A stretch of DNA of 64,000 bases from Heterotrichella gracilis (GCA_032358255.1 JAULBX010003999.1:62001-126000), one strand, 5' to 3'; positions 1 through 12,488 are shown, numbered from the stretch's first letter. The notes: a model not told the origin generated them from the sequence alone. Numbers and translations: made by a program.

Positions 1-3000
1 GGGGGGCGGGGGGGGCCTGCAGGTGGGGTTGGACAGTTGCTGGGAACGATGGGGGGAAGACAACAAGGGTGTGTGTGTGTAAGCGCATTATCAAGGTGCA
101 TTGGTCTTGCCCGGTATTGGGACTACATCAGCACTAATTGTGTACCAAACACCCACGAATGATCCAACCTACATAAGGGGTAGCGTAATCACCCCACAGG
201 AACATGCCACTCCGAACCCACCCACCCACCCATCAGCACAACCACCCACCTGCTGCTCCCCAGCCCCCTCCGCCCCCTCCACAACCGCAGGCGCCGGCGC
301 CGCCCCCTCCGCCACCCCGCCGTCCCCCCGCCACCCCGCCGCAGCCACCACCGACTCCAGGTGGATGACCCGCACTTCGCGCTTCTGGCCGATGCGGTGC
401 GAGCGCGCGATGGCCTGCTCCTCGTTCTTTGGGTTGGGGTCTGGGTCGTAGATGATGACGGTGTCCGAGGTCTGCAGGTTGAGGCCCCGCCCCGCTGCGC
501 GTATTGACAGCAGGAAGATGAAGGCGTCGGAGCCGGGGGCGTTAAACTGCTGGATGGCGGTCTCCCTGCGGGGCAGGATTTCTGTTCAACACATGTTCCC
601 CGAGGTTGATGTGGATTCATTTGGTGGCTTAGGGTAGTGCATGTGCAGCCTGAAAGTGGTTTAGGGTAATGCGATGTACAGCATGAAAGTGGTTTAGGGT
701 AATGCGATGTACAGCATGATGGTGCACAGCAGGAAGATTGAAGGCATCTCACCCAGGCTCACCAAATTGCTACAAGGCAATCATATGTACCTCCCGCATG
801 ATGGAGAGCAATGGTCAGAATATGCAGCACCAACAACACCCATCACCCCCCACCCCACCCCACCCCAGTCCCCACCTGTCCTCCAGCGCCGTTGACCCGT
901 CGATCCGCAGGTACTTCATCTGCACCCCGTCCGGCAGCGTGCGCCACTTGAGGTACACCTCCATCAGGTCAAGCAGACGCGTCATGGTGGAGAACAGGAG
1001 CACCTGGGGCAGCCAAAGGGAACTTATTTCTGGGTTCACATGGGTTAAAGTTGAAGATCTGGCACTCGCCAGGCGGGGTAGGACGCAGGCGTGCACGGCT
1101 GTGGCCATTGTCAGGGAAATGCATGTTCCAAATTGGGAAACGCATGGTACCGCAAACTGTGTGGCACATGAGCATGACCCATAATACTGCAGACTGTATG
1201 GCACACATGAGCAGGGACCGTAAATGTAAATGATACATGGGCAGGGGCTGTAATTGTACATGTCACGTGCGCACCTTGTGTCCCGATGCGCGCAGCTTGA
1301 CCAGCACCCTGTCCAGCACCCACAGCTTGCCGCATGACCTGACCAGGAACTCGCCTTCGTCGCCGCCAATGAACTCGGGCGGGTAGCACAGGTAGGGGTG
1401 GTTGCACACCTGGAAGGGGCGATGGGTGGGTTAGGTGAGTTGCAGAGAAAAGCGATTGATTGCTGAGCCAGTCGCCGGTTTACTAAACATACGGTCTTGC
1501 CGATGCTGCCATTCCACCAAGTCGTTTCGGCCATGCCTCTTCCCTCTTGCTAATCCAAAACAGGCATTTGTATATGCATGCATGCGCATGTGTCACCACC
1601 GGCAAACCCTAAACCCTAAACCATAACACTACATCCCCCAAAACCCACCACCCGCCCACCTTGCGCAGCTCCATGACCTTGTTGTTGAGGGGTGCAAAGT
1701 CCCTGTGCGCCTTGCCCCGCATGGGCCCGTAGGGGTCCAGGCGCAGCGTGGCGGTTGCCTTGACCCACTGGTATATCACCCCTTGGTAGGCGGACAGGGG
1801 GACCTTGAGGATGACGGGGACCTGAGGGGGAAAAAGGCAGAAGGAGATGGTTTAGTTAGTATTCTCCCGCATCACTACTTCAATTGCTGCCCATTTGGCC
1901 AGAAAAAATAGGGGATGGATAGGACGGGGGAATGGACACGATCAATTATTACTTTAAGGTGGCTGTATCTAGTTGTGAGGTGTATGAACAGATATAGCCA
2001 CCACCTCGGCCACCACATACACCATTCTCCACACCCCAAGCGCAACCATGCACTGGAACCTTTGCTGCAGCTTACCTACCCTCTTGTCCCCCCACATACA
2101 CCCACCAACCCCGCCACCACCACCACCCACCTTTGGCGGCAGGCTGCCCTCCACATCCTCCACCTGTCGCCGCAGCATGAACGGCTCCAGGATCTGGTGC
2201 AGCCTGTGAATGACCAGCACCCGCCGCTCCGTCTGCAGCCAGTCGTCTGCATCCGCGGGCTGGTTGCTGAGCATGTCCCCAAACCACTCTGTGAAGGCCT
2301 TCTTGTCGTCAAACACCTCCGGCAGGAGCAGGTTGAGCAGGGACCACAGCTCGCGCAGGTCGTTCTGGGAGGGGGGGGAGGGTTTGCCTGGGTTTAGAGT
2401 TTAGGGTTTTGGAAGGGTTTGGGGCAGCGGCAGGTTGAGCAGGGACCACAGCTCGCCCAGGTCATTCTTGGGAGGCGGGAGTGTGTGTGTAGGTTAAAGG
2501 TTCAGGGTTTTGGGAGGGTTTTGAAGAGCTGCAGATTGAGGTAGGATCACAGGTACAGTCAGCCCACAGCTTGCAGTTTCCTTGCGAGCCATCATAAACC
2601 CCACCTGCAGCGGCGTGCCGGACAGCAGCAGCCTCCTGGCCGCGGTGAACCTGTCCAGGTCCTTGGCCAGCTTTGACTGCCTGTCCTTCATGCGCTGCGC
2701 CTCGTCGATGACTATGTACTTCCACTCCACCTTGCTGAGCTTGGTGCGGTCGCGCATGATGTACTCGTAGGTGGTCACCAGGATGTTGAACTGGAGGCTC
2801 TGGACCTGCGGGTGGAGGGGGAGCAGAGCATGGTGAGGGATTGAAGTGCTTGGAGTTTGAATTGGGCATGCTAAGAACAATAATTAAATAAATGCAGTGA
2901 AATGGCACAAATGCATGATGTACCTCTAAAAGGGTAATAACAATGTCTCTCTGAAGGCTATGGACCCACAATAGCCATCAGGTTTGCCTAGGGCTTGAGG

Positions 3001-6000
3001 TTTTGACCTGTAGTATCCACCGGTGCAATCCAGCACGCCTAACTCCCCACCTTCCCCCTCCATCCTACTCCCCCTCCCTGCTGCAAAAGCGCTCACTACG
3101 CAACCCACCTCAGCCTGATCTCCCATTTTGCCCCCTGTCACTCCCACCAACCCCTACCTCCGTTGCAAACTTCCTGCTTCGCTCCTCCTTGTGGCCCACG
3201 TAGTACACGCACTTGACTGTTGGCAGCCACTGCGTGAGCTCGCTCTTCCAGTTGACCATGACTGCGTTGGGCACGATGATGAGGTGGGGGCCGTAGTTGT
3301 CCTTGCGTTCCATCAGGTAGGCAAGCAGGGCCATGACCTGGGGAAGGGTAGGGTTTAGGTTAGGGTTTGGAGATGAGCATGATGATGGGTGCTGTAATGC
3401 AGGGTTTATAGTTGAGGGTGCTAAAATCAGATGTGGGGTGTCGGGTTTAGGATCCAGGGTGTCAAATCTGCTGGGAGGGTTTGGGTTAGGGTTTGGGGTT
3501 GGGCACGGGCATGAGGTGCAGCGCGTGATGATCCCTGTGCTTCGTCATGAGGCAAGCAGGGTCATGCCCTGGGAGTAAGTTAGGGATAGGGTTCTCGGGT
3601 TAGGGCTCTCAGGTTAGGGCTGGCTGTAGGGTGCCTGAAATGGTGCAATCGAACGGAAGAAATCCACAGCACCCAGGGTGCAGCACCCTAGGGCACAGCC
3701 ACCTGTACCCACCTGCACCGTCTTGCCCAGCCCCATCTCGTCCGCCAGGATGCCGTTCAGGTGGTTGTTGTACAGCGACACCATCCACTGCAGCCCCACC
3801 ATCTGGTACTCGCGCAGCTTGGCGCCGTTTGGCGGGCACAGCAGCGAGGGCTGGCAGGTGACGGCCTCGGTGACCGAGTGCGCCATGTTGTAGTAGCGCG
3901 ACTGCGCGTCGCCCACGTGGGAGCGCGACTGGCGCAGCACGTTGGAGGTGGAGGCCACGTCCTGGGCGGCCGCGTGGGCCGCTGACTGGACCTCCTCCTC
4001 GGTCATGCCCTGGGAGGGGGTAGGGGGTGAGGAGGGGGGCTGACTAGGTGGTTATAGCGGTGCATTTGTGCCGGTTCTGTGTGCAGGGTGGTTGCCGGGC
4101 CAGCATACCCACGTGCACCGCCGCCGCTTGGCCCGCCAGCAGTAGTACTCATTGAGTCACCCACTGGCCACCCACCAAACACCTCCCATAACCCACTACC
4201 ACCACCCACACTGCTTGACACCCCCACAACTCCTCAAATCCTCCCGCCCACACTCCACCGCCACCCACCTGCGCCCGCGCATCCACAATGGCCGCAGCCG
4301 CAGCCTCGCTTGCCTCCTGGCTCAGCCTCACCGCCGCCACCTTGCCCGCCAGCTTGTGCAGGTAGTCCTCGGTGTCGGTCAGGAACTTGGAGATGGCCTC
4401 GTACTTCTCAACCTGGCCCTCGGGGCCGCTGTGCTCCCGCAGCAGCTGCTGGTACGCCTCGAAATCGTGCGCCTGGCGAGGGGTGGGGGGGCATGAGTGG
4501 GATGCGGGGCATTGTGTGCAGGTGGTGTGTGCAGGGCAGGGCGTATGAGGTCGGCGATGGGCACATGATCACATGCAGGGCCACATGATCACAGATCGCA
4601 CGCATTCTGCGCACCCTAATCAGCGGTTCTCAAGATACGTGGTCACATCATCACACATCCATCGCATGAATTTACCAGGGTAGTCACATGCTCCTCATGG
4701 CGCAACTCAGCCATAGCCCCCACCCCCCATCCCACCCACCTTGAGCGCCTCCATGCGCTTGGTGCGGTCATCATCCTTCTGCTTGTTGTGGCTGCGCGCC
4801 ATGCGCTCATGGATGCGCGCCACGCCTTTGTTGCGCACCGCCCGCAGGTCGCGCTGCAGAGCGGTACGGTCGCCCACCGCCACGCGCCACTCCTTGAGGA
4901 GCCGCAGTCGCTCCGCGCTGCGCTGGGCCTTGGCCTTCTCCTCCTGCGGGTGGGGTGAGGATTGAACCAAAGGGGCAGGGTGGTGACAGAACATAATCCT
5001 GGGGACTAGAATAGTACTATGAACATAACAAGCCCTCTGCAATGTAAGCACTCAAGCCAAAGGAAAGGGCAACATACTTTAGACTTCAAGTGAATACCAA
5101 GGAAGTAGATAGCACACGCATAGCCCGCTACAGCCCACGGAGGACCCACATCCCAATCCCCCTGCCCGTTGCTTCCCTCTCACCTGTTTAATCATCTCCA
5201 CCTTGTTGCGAATCCCCACCCGCACAAACTTGCGGTAGGCGCGGTCGCTCATGCCCATCACGTCCTCCTGCTGCTTCTCAACGGCGGCGCGCACCTCCGT
5301 CTGAAGTTTCATCAGGCGCAGCGAGCGAAGGCGCAGCATGATAGACCCACACCCCTCCTGATCGCCGTCCTACGGGTGCGGGGCCAGGATTCATGGAAGG
5401 TGCATGGTAAAGGGCACAGGCGCCACTGGCATCTCAATGCATATCTCTTCCAGAATGTATAGAGCTCCAATCCCTGCCTCCCCTCCTCCTGCCCCTTTAA
5501 ACTTCCAACCCTGCCTGTCCTTCCACCATTCCACTGCTTGAACCCTCCCACTCTCCCTAAATCCCGCCTCTCCCTCCCCTCTCACCTTTTCAAAGCCCGG
5601 CACCGTCCCCTTTGCCAGCGCCTCCTCGCACCCCGCCACCTCCCGTCGCACCCACTGCCCCAGCAGGCTCTGGTAGCCCTGGGCAAGCAGCACAGACACA
5701 TCCATGCCCATGTTGTAGGGCTGGAGGGCGGGGTTGGTGGTGACGGGGGTGGGGGCGGCGGCCTTGGGGGCCTGGAGGGTGTAGAGGGGCCCCACCACGC
5801 GCCGGATGTGGGGGGTGAGGCTGACGGGCTGTGCGGTGGGTGGGGTTGGGGGAGGGTTAGGAATGGGGAAGGCGTGGTGCAGATGTATGGACACCGTAGA
5901 AGGGTGTTGTTCACAATCTTGTTTTCAGTCGCCAGCCATTCATTAATGGAGTAAACAGCCTTTGTGAAGTGATGGGGGGGTCGCGCATGGTGTGACCTCC

Positions 6001-7617
6001 CGTCCTCTCCACGCTCATGCATACGCTCTCACCTCAACGGGCTTAGCCGGAGCAGGTTTCGCCTGGCTCGCCAGCGGCACCGACGTCAGCGTGCCAGGTC
6101 TCGCCTGGCTCACCACACCCCCAGTACCTGCCACCCCCTGCAGCCAATGGCGCATGTCAGGCACAATGACAGGTGGCATATACCCATACGCTGCAGCGGT
6201 CAGATTGGCCATTTGGTATGTGCTGCACCATTGCATGCCATGCAGATCTATGGTAATGGTGCACACAAGCATGTAATGCAATTGGTGCGCATCAACACGC
6301 CCCAGCAGGTTGCTAGCGGCTAGGAACAGGTAAAATTCTGAATAACAGCTTTAAGCTAGCGAAATGCAGGCTGCAGGGTTTAGGGTTCAGGATGTAGGGT
6401 TCAGGGTTTACCGTCGCCGGCCGAGGCGCCAACCCCGGCCTCACTGCCCCCGCGGGCTTGGGCACAGGCTTGGGCGGCAGCACAGGTGCAGCGGACCACG
6501 TAACTGGCGCAGCGCCATTGGCGGAGGAGGCTGCTGGCGCCGGTGCGGCTGCGGTGGTTACCGGGGCGGCGGATGCGGCAGCAGCTTGCGCCGCCAAGGG
6601 GGGCGTTTGTATGCCCTGGAGCAGGTCGGGGGGGAGTACCCTGTCTCCTCGCTGCAAGGAGGGGGAGGGGGTATGAGGGGATGGCCACAGAGGGTGGGGG
6701 AGGGTGCAACGCGGTAGGTGGAGGGTAGTTGGGGTTGTGCAGCGCCTGGGTGGATGACGCAAGAATCATGCGGCACATTCCATGAGCACACGCTGACCAG
6801 CAGTGCACCACCAGCATGCCTGCTGCATTTGCGCGTGGAATGGGCTGCATAAGGTGCATGCAGGTGCGCGGCACGCCCATACAACCTCCCCACCCACCCC
6901 ATTTTTGCGTTTTAGGGTTACCCACCCACCTTGATTCGCCGGAACGCCAGGATCTGGTTGCGCAGCACCGTCAGCTGCACCTGCGTGAACCCATTGGTCA
7001 GCCGACCACCACCACCCGCCGCAGCAGCCCCGTTGCTGGCCGACCATACCGCCGTCGGGGCAGCGCCGCCGGCGCCATTGGCGGGCATCTGCGGTGCCGT
7101 GGCGGGCCGCATGGCGGGCGCAGCGGCATTGGCGCTGGCCAGCGTTGCTTGCTGTGCCGCTGGCCGGACCCCTGTGGTCCCCACCGCTCCCGGCCCACCC
7201 TGCTGCTGTTGGCGCAACTGCTGCTGCAAGTGCTGCTGCACCTGCTGCTGCGCCTTGAGCTGCAGTTGCTGCTGCTGCATTTGTTGCTGCTGGAGGAGCT
7301 GCTGGCTTGCATGCTGGAGCACCGAGTTGTGCTGCAAGGGGGCGGAAACCACCACGGGCTGCGGGTGGGGAGGGGGTATGATCTGGGGCTGCTGGAAGGT
7401 GGCGGGGGGTGGAGGCGCCACCTGCTGGGGATTCCCAGGGGTGATGGTGGGGATTGGGTGGGTGGTGGAGATCCTCCCATCCCCTGCCTGTGTCATGGTG
7501 GGGTGGTCGCCCTGGCCTGTCGCCAGATGCTGGAGCGGGGTGGGTTGCTGGTGTGGGGTCCGCTGCAGAGGAGGCTGTTGGCCCTGTAGTGCCGGGGTCC
7601 CATTGGGGTTCGCAGGC
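1..7617 (-). CDS. BRM: SNF2-family chromatin-remodelling ATPase, BRM type (3' part beyond left edge)
   Basis: ATPase subunit of a SWI/SNF nucleosome-remodelling complex, nuclear. Exons read on the minus strand, 5' to 3': 6930-7617, 6412-6651, 6033-6138, 5586-5828, 5184-5370, 4740-4943, 4269-4472, 3713-4009, 3158-3337, 2605-2805, 2131-2364, 1660-1821, 1275-1409, 876-1003, 347-565. In order they give a Gln-rich N-terminus, a QLQ domain ([20 protein letters not shown]), an HSA-like region, then helicase motifs: I DEMGLGKT, Ia [32 protein letters not shown] region [25 protein letters not shown] and [19 protein letters not shown] plus HSA identifies the BRM/SYD branch rather than ISWI or CHD. The first in-frame ATG is at 7496, but the frame stays open and Gln-rich back to a TAG at 7618-7620, so the real start is probably in an upstream exon joined at an acceptor near 7617. 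Any bromodomain would lie off the window. Confidence 0.93.
505..760. repeat. Intronic tandem repeat and decayed copy of an exon edge (BRM)
   Basis: Inside a BRM intron a unit of about 33 nt containing GGTTTAGGGTAATGCGATG is repeated back to back (about 651-718). It is followed at 725-775 by CAGCAGGAAGATTGAAGGC, a diverged copy of the exon sequence at 508-560 (CAGCAGGAAGATGAAGGC). Confidence 0.7.
2321..2475. repeat. Duplicated exon edge flanking telomere-like tract (BRM)
   Basis: The 5' edge of a BRM exon (2321-2376, with GGTTGAGCAGGGACCACAGC) is repeated almost exactly at 2423-2475 inside the next intron. Between the copies lies GTTTAGAGTTTAGGGTTTTG. The copy would encode a near-identical peptide but has no place in the reading frame. 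Confidence 0.88.
3301..3605. repeat. Duplicated exon edge with TTTAGGG-type intron filling (BRM)
   Basis: Exon-edge sequence near 3317-3345 (GCAAGCAGGGCCATGACCTG) recurs with a few changes at about 3550-3573 (GCAAGCAGGGTCATGCCCTG). The roughly 200 nt between them are dominated by degenerate TTAGGG/TTTAGGG units. Confidence 0.8.
7195..7320 (-). repeat. CAG/CTG-rich polyglutamine tract
   Basis: A run of CTG-type triplets on the plus strand encodes glutamine runs (for example QQQQMQQQQ) on the minus strand in the N-terminal exon of the BRM gene, upstream of the QLQ domain. Low-complexity Gln tracts are usual in this position in SWI/SNF ATPases. It creates Cys-rich open frames on the plus strand that are not genes. 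Confidence 0.85.
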
Positions 7618-7620
7618 TAG

Positions 7621-9160
7621 CTGCGAACCTGCGCACCGTGGCGCATCACGCTACCTTGGTTGGCCCAGGCGGTGGGTGGTGGGTGGGGGCCCCCAAGCTG
7701 CAGCAAGGAGTATGTGAGTTTAAGCAACTGGGGCATGCAAGTGGTGGTTTTGGCACCTTTGCAGATGCTACAAAGTACAGTTCACAGGAGGTGTGGTATG
7801 TATTAGAGGTGCGTGTGAACGTACGCTTCACACCAGGGCCAGATTGGCAAGGCCATCAATACATGCTGACGCACTCCACGGTGGGATCCCCAACAGTATA
7901 GACCAGTGGCAAGGAGACGTTTGCTTCCCTTAACTGCACAAGTGTGTCACAGGAGTGGCCTGAGTAGTGCAACAGCTAGGAGACTGGTCCTCCCCTCACA
8001 GTCTCACACTTCCAAGGGATCCCAGCCCCCCAGCCAGGAGTTCGAACCACACCTATCACATCATCCAACAGGGCAGATCTATACAGGCTTAAGGCTGCAA
8101 CTACGGCACCCACAGCCATGCCTGTGGGGCTGCATGCATGCTATAGGCCTAGGCTGAGTGCAGTGGGAGCATACCTGGGACACCCAAGGTACCCCCGACC
8201 TGGCGAGGTTAAACAGACGCTCCTCCAGTTAATAACGGTTCCTTTCAATTGCAACCGTCTTTAAGTTATTTGACGTAACCAGCTGCAGCGTCAACGTCAA
8301 TGTGCGCAGGCCAGGACAAGGTACACTTTCAGTGGTAGGCGCCAGATTGCAACGAGCACCAAAACTGAAATTACACTTTTAAGTAATAAAGTATGGCTAG
8401 TCGGCGTGAAACAGGGCCAAAGCCAGGTCTGTTTCAAACGCGTTCAAGTTTTCAAACGCGCTGCGGAGGAATACGCACTTCGTCGCAAAAACCGAAGTGG
8501 TTTGCCTTTGTAGGCTGAGCCAGACCCTGGTTTGATGTCCCCGTTAGGATTTACCTCCCTTGACAAGGGGAGGGTATCATTGGACCACAAAGAGTTGCAA
8601 AGAGTCTGGAAAAGAGCAACCACTTACAACTTAACAAACAAATCACCATATCAAGCCAGCTGGGACGAGCCTCCTAGATCCTCCAAGTTTGTCTGTAAAG
8701 CCCATTAATGATAACAACAATATTGAGGTGAATGTGCTTCTGTGCGTGGACACTAGTGATAACTCTCAAGTCCAGTGGAGCTCCTCAAGGTGTGCACGCC
8801 CATCACGCTAAGCGATAGCAAATAGGTGGTCACTTGTGCTGATTTACACTCTACGGCCAGAATAGCAAGGCCCACTACAATTTAACACTATCACCATACC
8901 ACTTGTTTCCTTGGTGGTTAACAGCCATTGCCATGCCACGTTTATTGCAACTGCCCTGCACCCAAAAAATGCCGCCCTGCATCAAGCATACACACCCACC
9001 CACCAATGAGGTGCGCCCTTGCCACCATGCAATAGTCCCCAGGAAACACCAAAGAATCCCAATCCCCTCCACCCCAAAAGTCCCCCACCCATCCCTACCC
9101 AGAGCCGCCATCAACCAATCACCCGCACCGGGTACTCATTACTGCTCTCATTTTATACAA
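7621..9160. other. Spacer between BRM 5' end and MBD4 3' end
   Basis: I see no convincing coding exon. It should contain the missing first exon and promoter of the BRM gene, and holds a tRNA-like, possibly SINE-derived segment near 7949-8055. Confidence 0.5.
7949..8055 (+). repeat. tRNA-like segment, possible SINE head
   Basis: GTGGCCTGAGTAGTGCAAC resembles a Pol III A box and GGAGTTCGAACCAC about 80 nt later resembles a B box. The T stem does not pair properly, so this is not a working tRNA gene. Spacing and motif order fit a tRNA-derived SINE head or a decayed tRNA. No second copy was noticed in this window. Confidence 0.3.
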
Positions 9161-11502
9161 TCAACCGCTATCCTCCAGCTGCAAGAAAGCACTCCTGTCC
9201 CTGGTTAGCCCCGACCCTTGCCCATCTGTTGCCTGGAGCCACTGGTGGTAGCGCAGCAGGTCCTTGTCCACTGGGGCTACAGAGCGCCACTCGCCCCGGC
9301 AGAATATGTAGTAGGCGTCGGCGGCGTACTTGCCGATGCCGTACAGCTCGGTAGGGGATGTCCACTGCAAGGATGGGGAAGGAAGGGGGGGGGGGGTAAT
9401 GTTGAGGTCATGGGTGTATATGTGGTGTGGGGTGGTCTGGATTTGGGTGTGCTTTTATAAAATGGGGTATGCATAGCCGTGCCAACAAAAGCCAAGGTTC
9501 GTGTGCAGCCCATGAATATGAAGACGTTAATGATAATGGTGCCAGCAGTGTCCAGCCCGAGACTGCAGCTGTATGCAGCCAATAATACAATGTGCAGCCC
9601 CATAATTGCATCATTGATAAAGATGGTGATGAGGATAGGCAACAACATGGGATCAGTGATGGTGTGCAGCGCCTCTGAAACGCACCACTGGACTAAGCAT
9701 ACAGACAGGGTTGGCATGAGCCCTTTGTTGCGACGCTGTTCCCACCTGCTTGTGCAGATAGTCGTGCGACAGCTTCTGCACCGCCACCGCGCGCTTGCGG
9801 AATAGCCCCAGGGGACGGATGATGGCCTCAATGGCCGCCACATCAGCCTGCAGCGCCTGCTGGGGGGTGGGGCACAGGCGAAGCAGCTCCGAGATGACCT
9901 GACGCACCTGCGGGAGGGGAGGGGGCAGGTGGCGGCACGTCAGTTGCTCACGGCTTCATCGAAATGCACTCCATTTTTATAACAAAAAGGACCCCATGCA
10001 TCTCTGCAAAACGAGATTTAAATTGAGGTGCCTGCCCTGGCCTTGCGGACACCCACCTGCTTGGCGCTGGTCTTGTTGAGAAGCATGCACGCCAGCAGCA
10101 GGCGCCAGGGGTCCCTGAATATCCCCTCGTCCTCCTCAAGCAGGCCATATGGGGAGGGAGGGGGTGACCACAGGCACTGCCGAGCATCCGCGCCGCTGTG
10201 CTGGACTCCCGCTGCCGCGGTGTCTGGTGTGGCGTGCACCCTGCCGATGGGTTGTGTGTGTGCAGGCGCGCCGTCTGGAGTGGCGAGCACCCCGCCGCTA
10301 CTCGGCATGTCCCCTGGTGCGGTGCCTGGCATGGCCTGCATGTGTCTATCGCCGGTAGCCACAGGTGACCTCAATGGCGTGGCGGCGCTGGCGTCTGACA
10401 CTGCCGCATGGGAGGGAGGTATCAAGCCAATTGCAGCGCCAGGGCCGGGGGCATCTGGGGCAGCTGGCGCGGCGGAATGTGAACGGCGGGCCATTGGGCG
10501 ACGCCGTGGTTTCCCGCCACTCGCTGCGCCCCTTTTGCCTGCCTCCAGGCGCTGAGCCAGTAGGGCCGCAAGCTGGTTGGTTGTGTTCTGCTGTGCAGGC
10601 GACGTGGTGTTGAGGTCGGCGTCGGCGCTGGTGCTGGTGTTGTGAAAGAGCAGTACCCCCGCCCGCTGCCGCAGGTTGTGTGTCAGGCGGTCCATGAAGC
10701 GGGCCTGTCGCTCCTCTGGGGAGGGCTGCGCTGGGGTATGTGCTGGGTTTGTGTTTGTTCCGGTGGCCAATTGCTGTGGTGTACTTGCGACTACCCCTGC
10801 AACCGCGCAAGTGCCTGCACCTGAAATGGCATGCGGCTGCTGTGCCGGATCTGTGATCGGCGCTGGGCCTGCCATGGAGTGCAAACCCTGGCCCATGTGT
10901 GAGCTGAGTGTTGCTGGTATGCTGGGTACTGGCCGGTGCCGGGCACGGGCAGGGAGCGGGGGTTCGATCCCAGGAACGGTGAGCGGGGAGGGAGGGAGGA
11001 ACAGGCCGAGTGGCGAAGGGTCCAGATGCGCCTGCTGTGTGGTGTCCAGTGCTGCCTTTAACAATGTCGACGTTGGCTGAGTGAATGATGCTGAAGTGGG
11101 TGAAGCCTCTTCAACCCTAGCCAAGGGTTGCTGCCCTAGGCCAAGGTGGAGGCGGGCATGTGGTGGGGCTTGAGTTGAGTGGCCAGTAGGACATGTGGCA
11201 CCTATTTCTGCTTCCTGTACCACTGGGGCTGAGGTGTGCTTGCGAGGGATCAGCGAGCGCAGCTGGTCAGCCAAGCCCTGTGCATACTCCCCCACAGGCT
11301 GCACCTCTGCCTTCAGGCGTTGCCTTGCTCGTGTCCCTTTTGCTTGCTGAGGTGGTTCGGTGCCCTCTGCGGCACCTGAGCGTCCCCGTTTTCCTGTGAA
11401 GGTGGGTTTTCTGCACTGTGCACAGCCATTGCGGCTGTACCTGCACTTGCTGCAACCCAATTGCAGGGACTCAACACCACCGGGAGGGTCCATGGCGTGC
11501 AT
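9161..11502 (-). CDS. MBD4: MBD4-type HhH-GPD DNA glycosylase with N-terminal Cys cluster
   Basis: Nuclear base-excision repair enzyme expected to remove T or U from G mismatches, mainly at deaminated CpG. Three exons on the minus strand: 10057-11502, 9746-9907 and 9364-9161. The C-terminal part carries the family features: DPWRLLLACMLLNKTSAKQV, the helix-hairpin-helix LYGIGKYAADAYYIFC, and VDKDLLRYHQWL, whose first Asp aligns with the catalytic Asp of MBD4. The long N-terminal part is low-complexity Pro/Ala/Thr/Gln. It begins with a Cys cluster (CSKCRYSRNGCAQC) that could bind zinc; I see no methyl-CpG-binding domain. Starts at 11502 (MHAMDPP) or 11493 (MDPP) are equally possible. Reading frame is kept across both introns. 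The extreme C-terminus after the catalytic block is short and poorly defined. Confidence 0.9.
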
Positions 11503-12488
11503 TGTTGTCCCTGGGCGGTGGTGGGCGCAGGTGTAGATTAAAGAGCACCTGCAAACCCCACGGCAATTCGGTGAACAACACCAGCAGGGTAGGGTGTGGG
11601 AGAGCGGGAGCCACGCCAGAACCAGGTTCGCCAGACGTGCACTAGATGCATGCATGCATGCGTATTGCAGGTGTCCACTTTTCGATGGTTCACCCAGACA
11701 GAGACTGAGGAATACAAGCGACACCTCCTGACTATAGCCCACCCCACCGCTGCAAGCTCCCCTGTCAATACGCAGGCATGGTGGAGTCATCCAGTGCTTT
11801 TCCAATTTGCATGCAGGCCAGCCACTGCGTAAGGCTCATCCCGGTGGAGACAAAGCAGCTCTTCGAGCTCAAGGCCATCGTTCACAACTACCGCAAGGCG
11901 CTAGGGCCATCGTTTATGAATTGCAGCAAATGGGGTCAATTGATTCTTTTTATAGGTCATTGCTCCCCTTGAAAAATTCAGCGAGGGTGCAATTCCCTGT
12001 GGACGTGCGAAACAGGTCCCTTCTTGTGTGGGTGAGCAGAAGTGCTGGCTCTTAATTGATGGCAGGCACCACTTTGAGCCTTACAAGTTGATCACGGACT
12101 TGTGACAACCATCCCTGGGTTGCAGACCACTGGTTATACGGTTTCACACGCACCACCTAGTGCCAGTAAGTTGTTTCTGCTGTCGACCGTTTTCTCCTGT
12201 TGGCACACATCATCGCCTTGTTTACGAGTTTGGGAAGTGTTCAGCCATATTAGGTCGTTGCAAAAGCTACTACCTTAAGCAGCTGCGTGTTGTCTGTTAC
12301 AAGCCTGTGAGGGTGGAAGGTTCCCCAGGGGTGTCGTAGTTCCAAACAACCACTGAGAATCGGCTCGAAACTTGCAAATGGAGGGGCATGCTAGCGTTGC
12401 GCAGCTTCTGCGGGACAAGAGGCATGCTTCGTCTAGCAGCACCACCTCTCGTGAACAAGGTGCTAGCATGTGCTGAGCTGAGCTGAGC
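11503..12488. other. Spacer between MBD4 and Di19 genes with one unassigned open segment
   Basis: Divergent 5' region of the MBD4 gene (minus) and the Di19 gene (plus). After an acceptor-like TTTGCATGCAG near 11818 a short open stretch reads ETKQLFELKAIVHNYRKA, with coding-like base use, but I cannot connect it to a gene or family. CATGCATG tandem motifs occur at about 11647-11662. Confidence 0.4.

Noticed and set aside
6931-7620. Long plus-strand ORF rich in Cys runs
   Set aside because: Shadow of the minus-strand CAG repeat and Ala/Pro-rich N-terminus of the BRM gene.
7949-8055. Functional tRNA gene
   Set aside because: The T stem does not base-pair and no acceptor stem could be formed on either strand.
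10028-10555. Plus-strand ORF of 175 codons
   Set aside because: Antisense of the disordered region of the MBD4-like gene, which has domain support on the minus strand.
11778-11972. Gene starting at 11778 (MVESSSAFPICMQASH)
   Set aside because: Short, no recognised domain, no convincing partner exons; kept only as a note in the spacer entry.
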